This document shows, piece by piece, positions 7,128-15,790 of a stretch of 64,000 bases of DNA. The translations under genes and the position numbers were made by a program. The notes under the pieces were generated by a model. The model ran no database searches. It saw only the letters and a list, made by a program, of their open reading frames with translations, and had not been told where the DNA came from. Origin of the DNA: an uncultured Bacteroidales bacterium (GTDB taxonomy: Bacteria > Bacteroidota > Bacteroidia > Bacteroidales > UBA932); assembly GCA_934695325.1 (NCBI GenBank), contig CAKUVD010000002.1, positions 206,710 to 270,709 on the forward strand. The letters run 5' to 3'. The first letter of the stretch is position 1; each line of letters starts with the position of its first letter.

Positions 7128-9412
7128 TGTCCGGAAAGTTAATTAAGATATGCGTCGCCATCCTGCTGTCACCTGCCGTTCTGGCTGCGCAGGACAGGAA
7201 GCTTGTGACCGGCCGCATCCTGGACAAGGCGACGGACAAGCCGATCGACCTGTCGCAGGTGGAGGTGACGGTGTACAGTTTCAATACCGTGGCAGAGGCC
7301 GGGGACGTGAAAAAGCAGATGGATGCCGACGCCAATGCCGTCATTCTTCCGGAGGCCGTCGCATTCCCGGACCAGAACGGGTATTATCAGATATATGTGG
7401 CCTCCACAGGAGCGCTGATCTTCAAGGCCGATATGCAGGATGCCGTGCTGGAGCCTGTGGACAACCGGCTTGAGATCAACATCGGCCTTTCCCTCGGGAA
7501 CCGCATCCGGAACTCGCTCGTGTCGGCGAAGAGGGAGACCATCGGCGTGATGGACCCTAAGACGGACATTGACGGAAACTGGATGAAGGCACGCAGTTCG
7601 ATCAGTCTTCCGGAGTTCTCCGGGCGGGCCAATGCCAGGCTCATCGTCCAGCCGTTTCTGGTGGACTGCGAGTCGAAGGACACTGTCAGCTATCTCCGCC
7701 CTATGGTGCTGGACGGCAAGGAATATGCCCTCACGCAGCTCCGGAGGAAGAACTACGACCCGTCGCTGGACACTCTGAACGCATACAGGCTCACGGACGA
7801 AAGCCTTTCCGCCAAGGAGATGGTGATACCGTGGGCGGACACCATATTTCTGGCGCATCCTGACAGAAGCTACCAGGTCAAGGGCGTCATTCAGTTTGAG
7901 GACTATCTGGGAGTGTACAAGAATGATGACTATTATCTCACGTCTTCCCGCATCCGTCGCCCTATGCGCTTCCTTGAGTGTCCTTCCGGAGCGTTCTGGC
8001 TTGCCCCTGAGCAATATAAGGAGCATCCTAAGAGAGAAAGGCACAATACTGTCGGCAGGATTTCTCTCCAGTTCACGATAGGGAAGGCGGAGATCGCCGC
8101 ATCTGATACGGCCGGGTGGCGGCAGATAGAGGCTCTGAAGCGGACGCTCCTGGACATAATCAATGATGAGGGCTCCGTGCTGAAGGAATTCCACATAACA
8201 GGAACCGCCTCGCCGGACGGCCCTTATGCGTCGAATCAAAGACTTGCACAGAAGCGTATGCAGTATGCGCTTGATCATATAACGTCTGTGCTTCCGAAGG
8301 AAATCCGAGACCGTGTCTATATGACCACTACAGCCAATGTCGCTTCGTGGTCTGATGTCGCCGACCTTCTGGAAAGGGACTCTCTGGAGACAGAGGCGGC
8401 TGAGGTGCGCAGGATCGTGGCTGAGAACCCCGGGAGGCAGGACAGGCAATGGACATTGATCCGTAAACTTCCTTCGTACAGACCTGTGATAACGGACAGG
8501 CTTCCTGCCCTCAGAAATGTCCAATACCTTCAGATACAGGAAGTCTACAGGGAACTTACTCCGGAGGAGATATGGGATCGTTATCAGAATGACGAGGACT
8601 ATAGGAGCGGGAGAAAAGAGTTCGCACTGTATGAATTCTGGAACCTTTTCAATATGGTGAAGGACAAGGACGAACTGTATGCCCTGTACAAGCGTGCATA
8701 CGACAAGTCCATAAAGGACAACGGACGACCGTGGATTCTGGCGGCATCGAATCTGGCTGCGGCGGACATTGAGCGCGGAATCATTGACACGACTCTCCTG
8801 TCACCTTTCATTGACCTTTCAGTCTATGGGGTCAATGTCCGCCTACGCAACACTTATGGTGACGGCTATACGGTCGTGAATCCGGCCCCGGTGGTCGCTG
8901 ACCAGATGATTATGAGGGCGAAGTCTTATGATTTCAGGGGCGCCAGCCAGCTGTGCAGGCTCCTGGACAATGGTGGAGGCGAGGAGTACAAGGCTGTGAA
9001 GGCTTACGTGATGTGTCTCGGAGGCTATTATAAGGGTGGAGATACTCCTGAGCAGCGTGCCTGGGCGAAATCCAATATCGAGACGATAATGAACACGACG
9101 CCTCTGAACCGTGTCGTGGCGAACCTTGCCCTGGACACCAAGCACAATGATGCCATAGCGGAGGCGGCTATGTCTGAGCTCCCTGCCGATGATGCGCTCA
9201 CTGATTACCTCTGGGCAGTCATATATGGCAGGAAGGCATGGCGTACCGGTGACATTTCTGATGACCTCGCTGGAGAGGACGCACTAGTGTCCTGCTTCAG
9301 GAAAGACAAGTCGTTTATGGATATTGCGGCTGCGGACGGAGACATCGTGGAAGATGTATGCAAGAATGCCTGCGCCCGTATCGAAGATGAAGATAGACAG
9401 ACCGTTAAATAA
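7127..9412 (+). CDS. Large OmpA-like envelope protein
   Basis: Exported protein of 761 aa with a signal peptide (KICVAILLSPAVLAAQD). After an N-terminal carboxypeptidase-regulatory-like beta domain (about residues 25-125), a long unassigned beta region follows. Residues about 310-400 resemble the OmpA/MotB peptidoglycan-binding fold, including GTASPDGPYASNQRLAQKRM, similar to the family pattern G-x-x-D-x-x-G...N-x-x-L-x-x-R. The C-terminal 300 residues look helical and repeat-like. Genes next to DUF3575 in other Bacteroidales often encode DUF3868/OmpA-like proteins; this one is longer. It may tie the operon's outer-membrane barrels to peptidoglycan. That is inference. Confidence 0.6.
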   Translation: MSGKLIKICVAILLSPAVLAAQDRKLVTGRILDKATDKPIDLSQVEVTVYSFNTVAEAGDVKKQMDADANAVILPEAVAFPDQNGYYQIYVASTGALIFKADMQDAVLEPVDNRLEINIGLSLGNRIRNSLVSAKRETIGVMDPKTDIDGNWMKARSSISLPEFSGRANARLIVQPFLVDCESKDTVSYLRPMVLDGKEYALTQLRRKNYDPSLDTLNAYRLTDESLSAKEMVIPWADTIFLAHPDRSYQVKGVIQFEDYLGVYKNDDYYLTSSRIRRPMRFLECPSGAFWLAPEQYKEHPKRERHNTVGRISLQFTIGKAEIAASDTAGWRQIEALKRTLLDIINDEGSVLKEFHITGTASPDGPYASNQRLAQKRMQYALDHITSVLPKEIRDRVYMTTTANVASWSDVADLLERDSLETEAAEVRRIVAENPGRQDRQWTLIRKLPSYRPVITDRLPALRNVQYLQIQEVYRELTPEEIWDRYQNDEDYRSGRKEFALYEFWNLFNMVKDKDELYALYKRAYDKSIKDNGRPWILAASNLAAADIERGIIDTTLLSPFIDLSVYGVNVRLRNTYGDGYTVVNPAPVVADQMIMRAKSYDFRGASQLCRLLDNGGGEEYKAVKAYVMCLGGYYKGGDTPEQRAWAKSNIETIMNTTPLNRVVANLALDTKHNDAIAEAAMSELPADDALTDYLWAVIYGRKAWRTGDISDDLAGEDALVSCFRKDKSFMDIAAADGDIVEDVCKNACARIEDEDRQTVK

Positions 9413-9416
9413 TATA

Positions 9417-10658
9417 ATGAATATGAATGCACGATATATCATTTTGGCTGCCGGTCTTATTATGATGACCGGATCGATGCAGGCGAGACAGTCGGACACC
9501 ACCGGCTTCAATGCCTTGGACTACAGTATGCAGAAACGGTATCGCCCGGAGAACGAGCCTTTTGCTAAATACACATTCTTCAGTGTCCAGGCCGGCACGG
9601 AACAGTATATACGCCGCGAGCCTGTGACATTCGGCTGGGGGCCTGTGGCCCGTGAGGCCCTGGGCTTCAGGGTGAGCAAGTACAGCAGCGTGGCAGTTGG
9701 TGTCTCTGCCGGAACGTTGAGGAGGAACTATGATTCCAGGCGGCTTTTCCGCGGCGGGGCCGAGATACAGCATTACTTCGACCTGACGTCCTTCATCGGC
9801 GGCTACAGGGAGGACAGGACATTGTCTCTCTATACGGTAGAGGCTCTGGGGTATTATAAGACCAGATGCTCCGGCGTGAACAGCCGCGCATACAGTGCCA
9901 GAGGCGGCATTGTACTGTCTCTAAATGTCGGGGGGAACTGGTTCATCAACATTGAGCCGTATGCGAATGTGTATTCTGACGGCATTGACCCGGGTACGGT
10001 GCGGAACTGGCGGAGATTTGACGGTGGATATGGAGTCACGGCCGGTATGTCGCACAGGTTCGATTTCCGCAAGCAGGTATGCTATGGAGAAAGGGGTGGA
10101 TTCGGCAAGTGGTTCGTCGATGATTCATTCATCGATGTGGAAGGTGGCGCTCAGTTCTATGGGGCAGGACGTTCCGCTTCGGATGCCGTAATGTCCGAGA
10201 CTGTCCGTGAGCATATTTCCATCGGATACGGACGATGGCTGTCAGGACCTCTCGGAGTGCGCGTGTCCGGTTTCATATCCGGGAACTCCTGGGACAATGC
10301 TGCTTCGTCCAGGCAGAAATCTAATTTCGTCGGTGCGCGCGGAGAGGTGATGTTCGACCCTATATACTATGTCGGGAAGACACGCGGGCACAGATTCTCG
10401 ATGCCGTTTATGTTCGGTCTTGAGGCTGGGCATTTCAAGAAGTCCGGTTCTGACATCACTCTGAACAAATGGTATTGCGGATTGACGGGCGGTATGCAGC
10501 TGAAACTCCGTGCGGCGAGCCACTGCTCCTTCTATCTGGAACCTCGCTTCTCGGTAGTGCCTTATACTTACGGCGCCAAGTCGCAGGGCCGGCCGGCGTA
10601 CAAGAATTATTTCGACACCATTGGCAATGTGAATTTCGGCGTGGAGATAGACTTGTAA
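9417..10658 (+). CDS. Outer-membrane beta-barrel protein with internal duplication
   Basis: The ATG at 9417, 4 bp after the upstream stop, gives a signal peptide (ARYIILAAGLIMMTGSMQARQ) and a 413-aa protein; ATG 9423 is also possible. The mature part contains two similar beta-rich halves. The stretch from RGGAEIQHYFDL to FINIEPYANVY recurs as RGEVMFDPIYYV to SFYLEPRFSVVPY, with matching strand spacing and aromatic residues. The last residues (NFGVEIDL) resemble a barrel closing strand. No family name is recognised. It is the last gene of the operon and its stop is 19 bp from the convergent sigma factor gene. Confidence 0.65.
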   Translation: MNMNARYIILAAGLIMMTGSMQARQSDTTGFNALDYSMQKRYRPENEPFAKYTFFSVQAGTEQYIRREPVTFGWGPVAREALGFRVSKYSSVAVGVSAGTLRRNYDSRRLFRGGAEIQHYFDLTSFIGGYREDRTLSLYTVEALGYYKTRCSGVNSRAYSARGGIVLSLNVGGNWFINIEPYANVYSDGIDPGTVRNWRRFDGGYGVTAGMSHRFDFRKQVCYGERGGFGKWFVDDSFIDVEGGAQFYGAGRSASDAVMSETVREHISIGYGRWLSGPLGVRVSGFISGNSWDNAASSRQKSNFVGARGEVMFDPIYYVGKTRGHRFSMPFMFGLEAGHFKKSGSDITLNKWYCGLTGGMQLKLRAASHCSFYLEPRFSVVPYTYGAKSQGRPAYKNYFDTIGNVNFGVEIDL

Positions 10659-10677
10659 ATAAAATCAGGACGTCTCC

Positions 10678-11250
10678 TTAATGTTTCATACACAGGAGGA
10701 GCAATATCGGGAGATAATCTTTCAGAGAGGCGCGGAGGCATTCCAGCGCCTTTTGTATTTCCCTCTTGACCTTGCGCGGGGTGACTCCGTACCTTTGGGC
10801 GATCTGTTCGTATGTCAGATTATCGAAACGGCTGGAAATGAAAATGTTGCGTGATAAATCCGGCATATCTGCCAAGAACCTTCTGAAGATGCCCTCCACC
10901 TCGGCGCTCAGCACTTCGCCCATATCTCCGTTCTCAAGGATGGCCTCCTCGGTCAGCATTGACTTTATCCTTAGGTTAAGCTCGGGGTCGATGGGGCCTT
11001 CTGCCAGCACGGTGCGTGCATTGTCGCGGATCCAGTTCAGGCACCGGTTCTTCACGGAGCGGAGTATGTATGCTTCTGGAGATGTCTTCAGGTCAATGCT
11101 TTCCCGTTTGTCCCAGAACGACGTGAAGCACTCGGACACGATGTCCTCGGCGACTGCCAGGTCTCTTACGTAAGACTGTGCTATCGCCAGGAAACTGGTT
11201 CTGTATATGACGAACAGTCTTCCGAAATCGGCTGGGCTGATATCTGACAT
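10678..11250 (-). CDS. ECF RNA polymerase sigma-70 factor
   Basis: Cytoplasmic sigma factor of 190 aa. Region 2 is visible at about residues 10-80 (VAEDIVSECFTSFWDKRE, then SPEAYILRSVKNRCLNWIRD). Region 4, with a helix-turn-helix, is at about 125-175 (LTYEQIAQRYGVTPRKVKREIQKALECLR). Length and motifs fit the Bacteroidota ECF sigma group that works with FecR-type anti-sigma factors and SusC transducers. It is divergent from the FecR gene (155 bp apart), whereas sigma and anti-sigma are commonly in one operon. It probably turns on the SusC operon at 12.4 kb when the glycan is bound. Confidence 0.92.
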   Translation of the reverse strand: MSDISPADFGRLFVIYRTSFLAIAQSYVRDLAVAEDIVSECFTSFWDKRESIDLKTSPEAYILRSVKNRCLNWIRDNARTVLAEGPIDPELNLRIKSMLTEEAILENGDMGEVLSAEVEGIFRRFLADMPDLSRNIFISSRFDNLTYEQIAQRYGVTPRKVKREIQKALECLRASLKDYLPILLLLCMKH

Positions 11251-11282
11251 CGTCGTAGTGGATTGGCCGGTCTAATTTTCAG

Positions 11283-11290
11283 CAAATATA
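11283..11290 (-). promoter_or_regulatory. Probable -7 element for the ECF sigma gene
   Basis: On the minus strand this reads TATATTTG, a perfect TAnnTTTG, 32 bp upstream of the sigma factor ATG. No clear TTTG is found 19-20 bp further upstream. Confidence 0.5.
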
Positions 11291-11404
11291 ACCCTTTTCC
11301 GTAAAAATCTGCACTTTTTGGGGGTCCGACGGGGTCAAGCGTGTGTCTTAACTATGTAAGCGCAATGGAACGATATTCCGCTTGCCGGAACTAAAGCCAA
11401 GAAA

Positions 11405-12358
11405 ATGAATACATTGACCCTTCTGAAATATCTCAGCTGCACCGCTTCCGAGGAAGAGGTGCGTCTCGTGCGCGAATGGCTCGCCGACGATCCGGACGGA
11501 AGCCATCAGAAGAAATATCGTGATGCTCATTTTATTTTTGAAGGTATGACTCTGTATGGCGCCGACACAGTTCCTGTCCGGAAGCGCCGTGCGTCGTTCC
11601 TCAGACGTGCCGTCCGCTATGTCGCCGCGGCCGCCGTGGTCGCATTGACTGCCGTCGGGACATCCGTCATTGTCCGGAACAATACCGTGGATATGCTCGC
11701 GCAGCAGACAGAGACCATCTATGTCCCTTCAGGCAAGACGATGGAGCTTACGCTTGAGGACGGCACCAAGATGTGGCTGAACTCTGAGACCAAGGTGGAA
11801 TATCCGGCTGTGTTCGGCAGGAAGTCCAGAAACGTGAAAGTTGTCAGGGGCGAGGCCTTGTTCGACGTCACCTGCGATGAGAGCAGGCCGTTCACTGTCA
11901 GTACGTTCGCTTCAGATGTCAAGGTTCTGGGAACCAAGTTCGACGTGTGTGCGGATGAGAATACTGGATTATTCGAGACGTCGCTCCTTCGCGGTTCCGT
12001 GAGCGTTAGCAGCAAATTCGACGAGAATGACAACATAATACTGAAACCGGACCAGACCGTGTCAATGCGGAACGGGCGTCTGGTCGTGACGGAGATGTCG
12101 GACCCGGTGTCCGTTATCTGCTGGAAAGACGGTCTTGTGAACTTGACCGACCTTCCTTTTGACAGGCTTATGAAGCGCTTCGAGAAAGTGTATGACGTCA
12201 AGGTCGTGATAGATAGGGAGACGATGCCTCAGGTCAGATACTCCAGAGGAAAGGTCAGGGTATCTGACGGCGTGGATCACGCCTTGCTGATGCTTTCCAA
12301 GGCTTCGGACTTCAAGTGGAAGCACGACAGAAACTCAAATTTGATAACAATTTACTAA
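11405..12358 (+). CDS. FecR-type anti-sigma factor
   Basis: Inner-membrane anti-sigma factor of 317 aa. A cytoplasmic N-terminal domain (about 1-65, CTASEEEVRLVREWLADD) should bind the sigma factor. One transmembrane helix follows (about 70-90, alanine/valine-rich). The periplasmic FecR domain (about 105-210; IYVPSGKTMELTLEDGTKMWLNS) and a C-terminal DUF4974 domain (about 235-315, LPFDRLMKRFEKVYDVKV) complete the family architecture. It lies 36 bp upstream of the STN-containing SusC and divergent from its sigma gene. Signal transfer from the SusC STN domain to this protein is the established mechanism for this family. Confidence 0.93.
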   Translation: MNTLTLLKYLSCTASEEEVRLVREWLADDPDGSHQKKYRDAHFIFEGMTLYGADTVPVRKRRASFLRRAVRYVAAAAVVALTAVGTSVIVRNNTVDMLAQQTETIYVPSGKTMELTLEDGTKMWLNSETKVEYPAVFGRKSRNVKVVRGEALFDVTCDESRPFTVSTFASDVKVLGTKFDVCADENTGLFETSLLRGSVSVSSKFDENDNIILKPDQTVSMRNGRLVVTEMSDPVSVICWKDGLVNLTDLPFDRLMKRFEKVYDVKVVIDRETMPQVRYSRGKVRVSDGVDHALLMLSKASDFKWKHDRNSNLITIY

Positions 12359-12394
12359 AACAACTTCATTTTACTAATAATCAAAGTCTAATCA

Positions 12395-15300
12395 ATGAAC
12401 AAGTTTCTTTTTACACAAACATTGAAACGTTTTTCATTGGCAGTGGTCCTGGCTTTTGTCGCCGTCACCGGCGCATTCGCCCAGAACTCGCGGGAAATCA
12501 CGCTGAAGATGGAGGGCTCTCCGCTCGGCAAGGTGATGGACGCCATTGAAAATCAGTCTCAGTACCTGTTCCTCAATGACGGTGTCGATGTCAATATGAC
12601 TGTCGATATCAATGTCACCAAAGCGACCATCACGACCGCTCTTGAGAATATGTTCGCCGCCAAGCCGGTCATCTGGAAGGTAGACGGCGTGAACGTCTAT
12701 ATCTCGCCTAAGAAAGATGAGGCGCAGAATGTAGGCCGCAGGGTTTCAGGAACCATAACGGATGCAGCCGGGATGCCGCTCATCGGAGCAGCAGTGCTCG
12801 TAAAGGGCACATCCAACGGAACAAGCACGGATGCGGACGGTAAGTTCTCCTTTGACCTGGACGATGCCAATATGTCCGGTGCGAAGACGCTCCAGTTCGT
12901 ATGCCTCGGTTATGCCAGCCTTGAACTTCCGCTCGGAAACAGGCGCGTGTTCAATGTCACTATGGCTGATGACTCTCAGCTCCTCGAAGGGACAGTGGTC
13001 ACCGCACTAGGCATCAAGCGCTCAGAGAAGGCATTGAGCTACAATGTCCAGAAAGTGGATTCGGAAGAGCTTCTCACGAACAAGGACGCTAACTTCGTAA
13101 ATTCCCTGAATGGTAAGGTCGCTGGTCTCGTGATCAACTCTTCGTCATCAGGAGTCGGCGGTGCATCCAAGGTCGTGATGCGTGGTGAAAAATCCATAAG
13201 CAAGTCCTCTAACGCACTTTATGTCATCGACGGTATACCTATGTACACTTCCGCAAGGGATGCCGGTACGGAATTTGACTCCAAGGGAGCCACCGATCCT
13301 ATCGCTGACATCAACCCGGAGGACATCGAGTCGATGACCGTCCTCACCGGTGCTGCCGCAGCAGCCCTCTATGGTTCATCCGCCGCCAACGGCGCCATCG
13401 TCGTCACCACTAAGAAAGGACTTGAAGGAAAGACCTCGCTGACGATCTCCAGCAACACGGAGTTCTTCAATCCTTTCGTCCTGCCTTCTTTCCAGAACAG
13501 GTATGGTACCGGCGACCTGAACTCTTCGGAGGGGTCTGCCATCCGAAGCTGGGGCAATAAGCTGAACTCTTCCAACTACATAGGCTACAACCCTCGCAGT
13601 GACTATTTCCAGACTGGCGTGACCGGAACTGAGAGCGTTTCCCTCTCTACCGGAAACTCCAAGAACCAGACCTATCTCTCCGCCGCTGCGGTGAACTCGA
13701 AGGGGGTTGTTCCGAACAACGGTTACAACAGATACAACTTCACGTTCCGCAACACCACCAAGTTCCTGAAAGACAAGATGACTCTGGATGTGGCTGTGGG
13801 ATATATTATGCAGAACGACAGGAACCTCACGAACCAGGGTACATACAACAACCCTATCGTGGGCGCCTACCTCTTCCCTCGCGGAAATGACTGGGAGGAC
13901 ATCTCTATGTATGAGAGATGGGACTCTTCACGAAAGATATATACCCAGTATTGGCCTGTAGGCGATGCCGGAATGACAATGCAGAACCCTTACTGGATCA
14001 ACTATCGTAACCTCCGTCAGAACAAGAAGAACAGGTACAACCTCAGCGCCGGCTTGTACTATGACATAACTGACTGGATGACACTGTCCGGCCGCGTTAA
14101 GGTGGACAACTCCGAGAACAAATACACAGAGAAGTTCTATGCCTCCACCAACACTCAGCTTACCGAGTATTCCACCAATGGCCTCTATGGCCAGGAAGAG
14201 GCACAGGACAAGCAGTTCTATGCTGACGTGCTCCTCGACATAAACAAGTCGTGGAAGAACTGGAGCTTTCACGGGAACATCGGTGCTTCCATCTCTGATA
14301 TGCGTGCGGACAGTTTCTCGCTCCGAGGCCCTATCGCCGACGGCAGCGTGGATCCTTCTGAGTCCAAGAACATACCTAACGTATTTAATGTCTTTGCACT
14401 CAGCCAGTCCAAGTCTGTGAAAAGACAGACCGGATGGAGGGAGCAGACACAGTCCATCTACGCTTCTGCAGAGGTCGGCTTCAAGAATGCTTATTACCTT
14501 ACTCTCACGGGGCGTAACGACTGGCCTTCACAGCTCGCCGGACCTCGCTCTAACCAGAAGGGCTTCTTCTATCCTTCGGTGGGTGCTTCGGTAGTCCTTT
14601 CAGAGATTATCCCTATGCCTAAGCAGCTCGAATATCTGAAAGTTCGTACTTCCTGGGCATCTGTGGGCGTTCCTTTCGGAAGATGGCTCGCCAACCCTAT
14701 GCACGAGTGGCCTGACAAGGGTAACTCTTGGAACACTCAGACGGCATACCCTGTCGAGAACCTCAAGCCTGAGAGGACGAACTCTTGGGAGGCCGGTATC
14801 ACTATGCGGTTCCTGAACTGGTTCAGCCTCGACGCTTCCTACTATAACACACATACGAAGAACCAGACCATATACCCTGAGATTTCCACGGGTTCAGGAT
14901 ATTCTGAGATTCCTATTCAGTCAGGTGATGTGCTGAACGAGGGCGTCGAGCTCTCGCTCGGGTTCGACAAGACGTGGGGTATCTTCGGATGGAACAGCAA
15001 CTATACGTTCTCCACGAACAGGAACAAGATCGTCTCCCTGGTCAAGGATGTGAAGAACCCTGTCACCGGCGAGCCTCTCAGCATTTCCGCAATGGAGATG
15101 GGCGGTCTCGGCAATGCCAGGTTCATCCTCAAGGAAGGCGGCACCCTCGGTGACCTCTATTCTCGTCAGGACTTCGTAAGGGACAGCAACGGAAAGATTT
15201 ACGTTGATGCGTCTGGCAATGTCGCCACTGAGACCAAGAAGGACATTGACGACTATGTCAAGCTTGGAAGCGTTCTCCCTAAGGCAAATATGGCTTGGAG

Positions 15301-15775
15301 AAATGACTTCAAGGTGCAGAACTTCAATTTCGGTTTTATGCTTACCGCCCGTCTCGGCGGAGTGGTATATTCCAGGACTCAGGCGATGCTCGACTACTAC
15401 GGCGTTTCAGAGGCAACAGCATCGGCACGTGACAACGGCGGAGTGTATATCAACGGTTCCGACCTCATTGACGCGAATAGCTGGTACACGGCCATCGGCT
15501 CCGGAGACACTGTCCCTCAGTATTATACGTACTCGGCTACTAACCTTAGGCTCCAGGAGGCTTCCATCGGCTACACCTTCCCTAAGAAGATGCTCGGAAA
15601 CCTGTTCGACCTTACTGTGCAGGTGGTGGGCCGCAACCTTTGGATGATCTACAACAAGGCTCCGTATGACCCTGAGTCGGTTGCGTCTGCTACGACCAAC
15701 TTCTATTCTGGTCTCGACTATTTTATGATGCCAAGCACCAGAAACTTCGGCTTCAACATCAGAATCAAATTCTAA
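12395..15775 (+). CDS. SusC/RagA TonB-dependent glycan transporter with STN signalling domain
   Basis: Outer-membrane transporter of 1126 aa. After the signal peptide (to about residue 30, AFAQ) comes an STN domain (about 35-105, ITLKMEGSPLGKVMDAIENQSQYLFL). A carboxypeptidase-regulatory-like domain (about 115-200; SGTITDAAGMPLIGAAVLVKG), the plug (about 215-330; LYVIDGIPM, SMTVLTGAAAAALYGSSAANG) and a long beta-barrel ending FNIRIKF follow. The STN domain marks it as a transducer for the FecR/ECF sigma pair just upstream. SusD follows after 15 bp. The GH18 genes downstream suggest that N-glycans or chitobiose-core glycans are imported. Confidence 0.94.
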   Translation: MNKFLFTQTLKRFSLAVVLAFVAVTGAFAQNSREITLKMEGSPLGKVMDAIENQSQYLFLNDGVDVNMTVDINVTKATITTALENMFAAKPVIWKVDGVNVYISPKKDEAQNVGRRVSGTITDAAGMPLIGAAVLVKGTSNGTSTDADGKFSFDLDDANMSGAKTLQFVCLGYASLELPLGNRRVFNVTMADDSQLLEGTVVTALGIKRSEKALSYNVQKVDSEELLTNKDANFVNSLNGKVAGLVINSSSSGVGGASKVVMRGEKSISKSSNALYVIDGIPMYTSARDAGTEFDSKGATDPIADINPEDIESMTVLTGAAAAALYGSSAANGAIVVTTKKGLEGKTSLTISSNTEFFNPFVLPSFQNRYGTGDLNSSEGSAIRSWGNKLNSSNYIGYNPRSDYFQTGVTGTESVSLSTGNSKNQTYLSAAAVNSKGVVPNNGYNRYNFTFRNTTKFLKDKMTLDVAVGYIMQNDRNLTNQGTYNNPIVGAYLFPRGNDWEDISMYERWDSSRKIYTQYWPVGDAGMTMQNPYWINYRNLRQNKKNRYNLSAGLYYDITDWMTLSGRVKVDNSENKYTEKFYASTNTQLTEYSTNGLYGQEEAQDKQFYADVLLDINKSWKNWSFHGNIGASISDMRADSFSLRGPIADGSVDPSESKNIPNVFNVFALSQSKSVKRQTGWREQTQSIYASAEVGFKNAYYLTLTGRNDWPSQLAGPRSNQKGFFYPSVGASVVLSEIIPMPKQLEYLKVRTSWASVGVPFGRWLANPMHEWPDKGNSWNTQTAYPVENLKPERTNSWEAGITMRFLNWFSLDASYYNTHTKNQTIYPEISTGSGYSEIPIQSGDVLNEGVELSLGFDKTWGIFGWNSNYTFSTNRNKIVSLVKDVKNPVTGEPLSISAMEMGGLGNARFILKEGGTLGDLYSRQDFVRDSNGKIYVDASGNVATETKKDIDDYVKLGSVLPKANMAWRNDFKVQNFNFGFMLTARLGGVVYSRTQAMLDYYGVSEATASARDNGGVYINGSDLIDANSWYTAIGSGDTVPQYYTYSATNLRLQEASIGYTFPKKMLGNLFDLTVQVVGRNLWMIYNKAPYDPESVASATTNFYSGLDYFMMPSTRNFGFNIRIKF

Positions 15776-15781
15776 AGGAGG
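15775..15781 (+). promoter_or_regulatory. Strong Shine-Dalgarno sequence before the susD-like gene
   Basis: AAGGAGG sits directly behind the SusC stop codon with 9 bp to the ATG at 15791. This is a full-strength Shine-Dalgarno with ideal spacing. It stands out because other genes of the window have A-rich leaders without one, as is normal for Bacteroidota. Confidence 0.65.
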
Positions 15782-15790
15782 CTTTCGACA

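Noticed and set aside
12395..15775. CATTGAC enrichment explained by one abundant dipeptide such as Ile-Asp
   Set aside because: The word also appears as Leu-Thr, Val-Asn and Ser-Met codon pairs and on genes of both strands, so one dipeptide cannot account for it.
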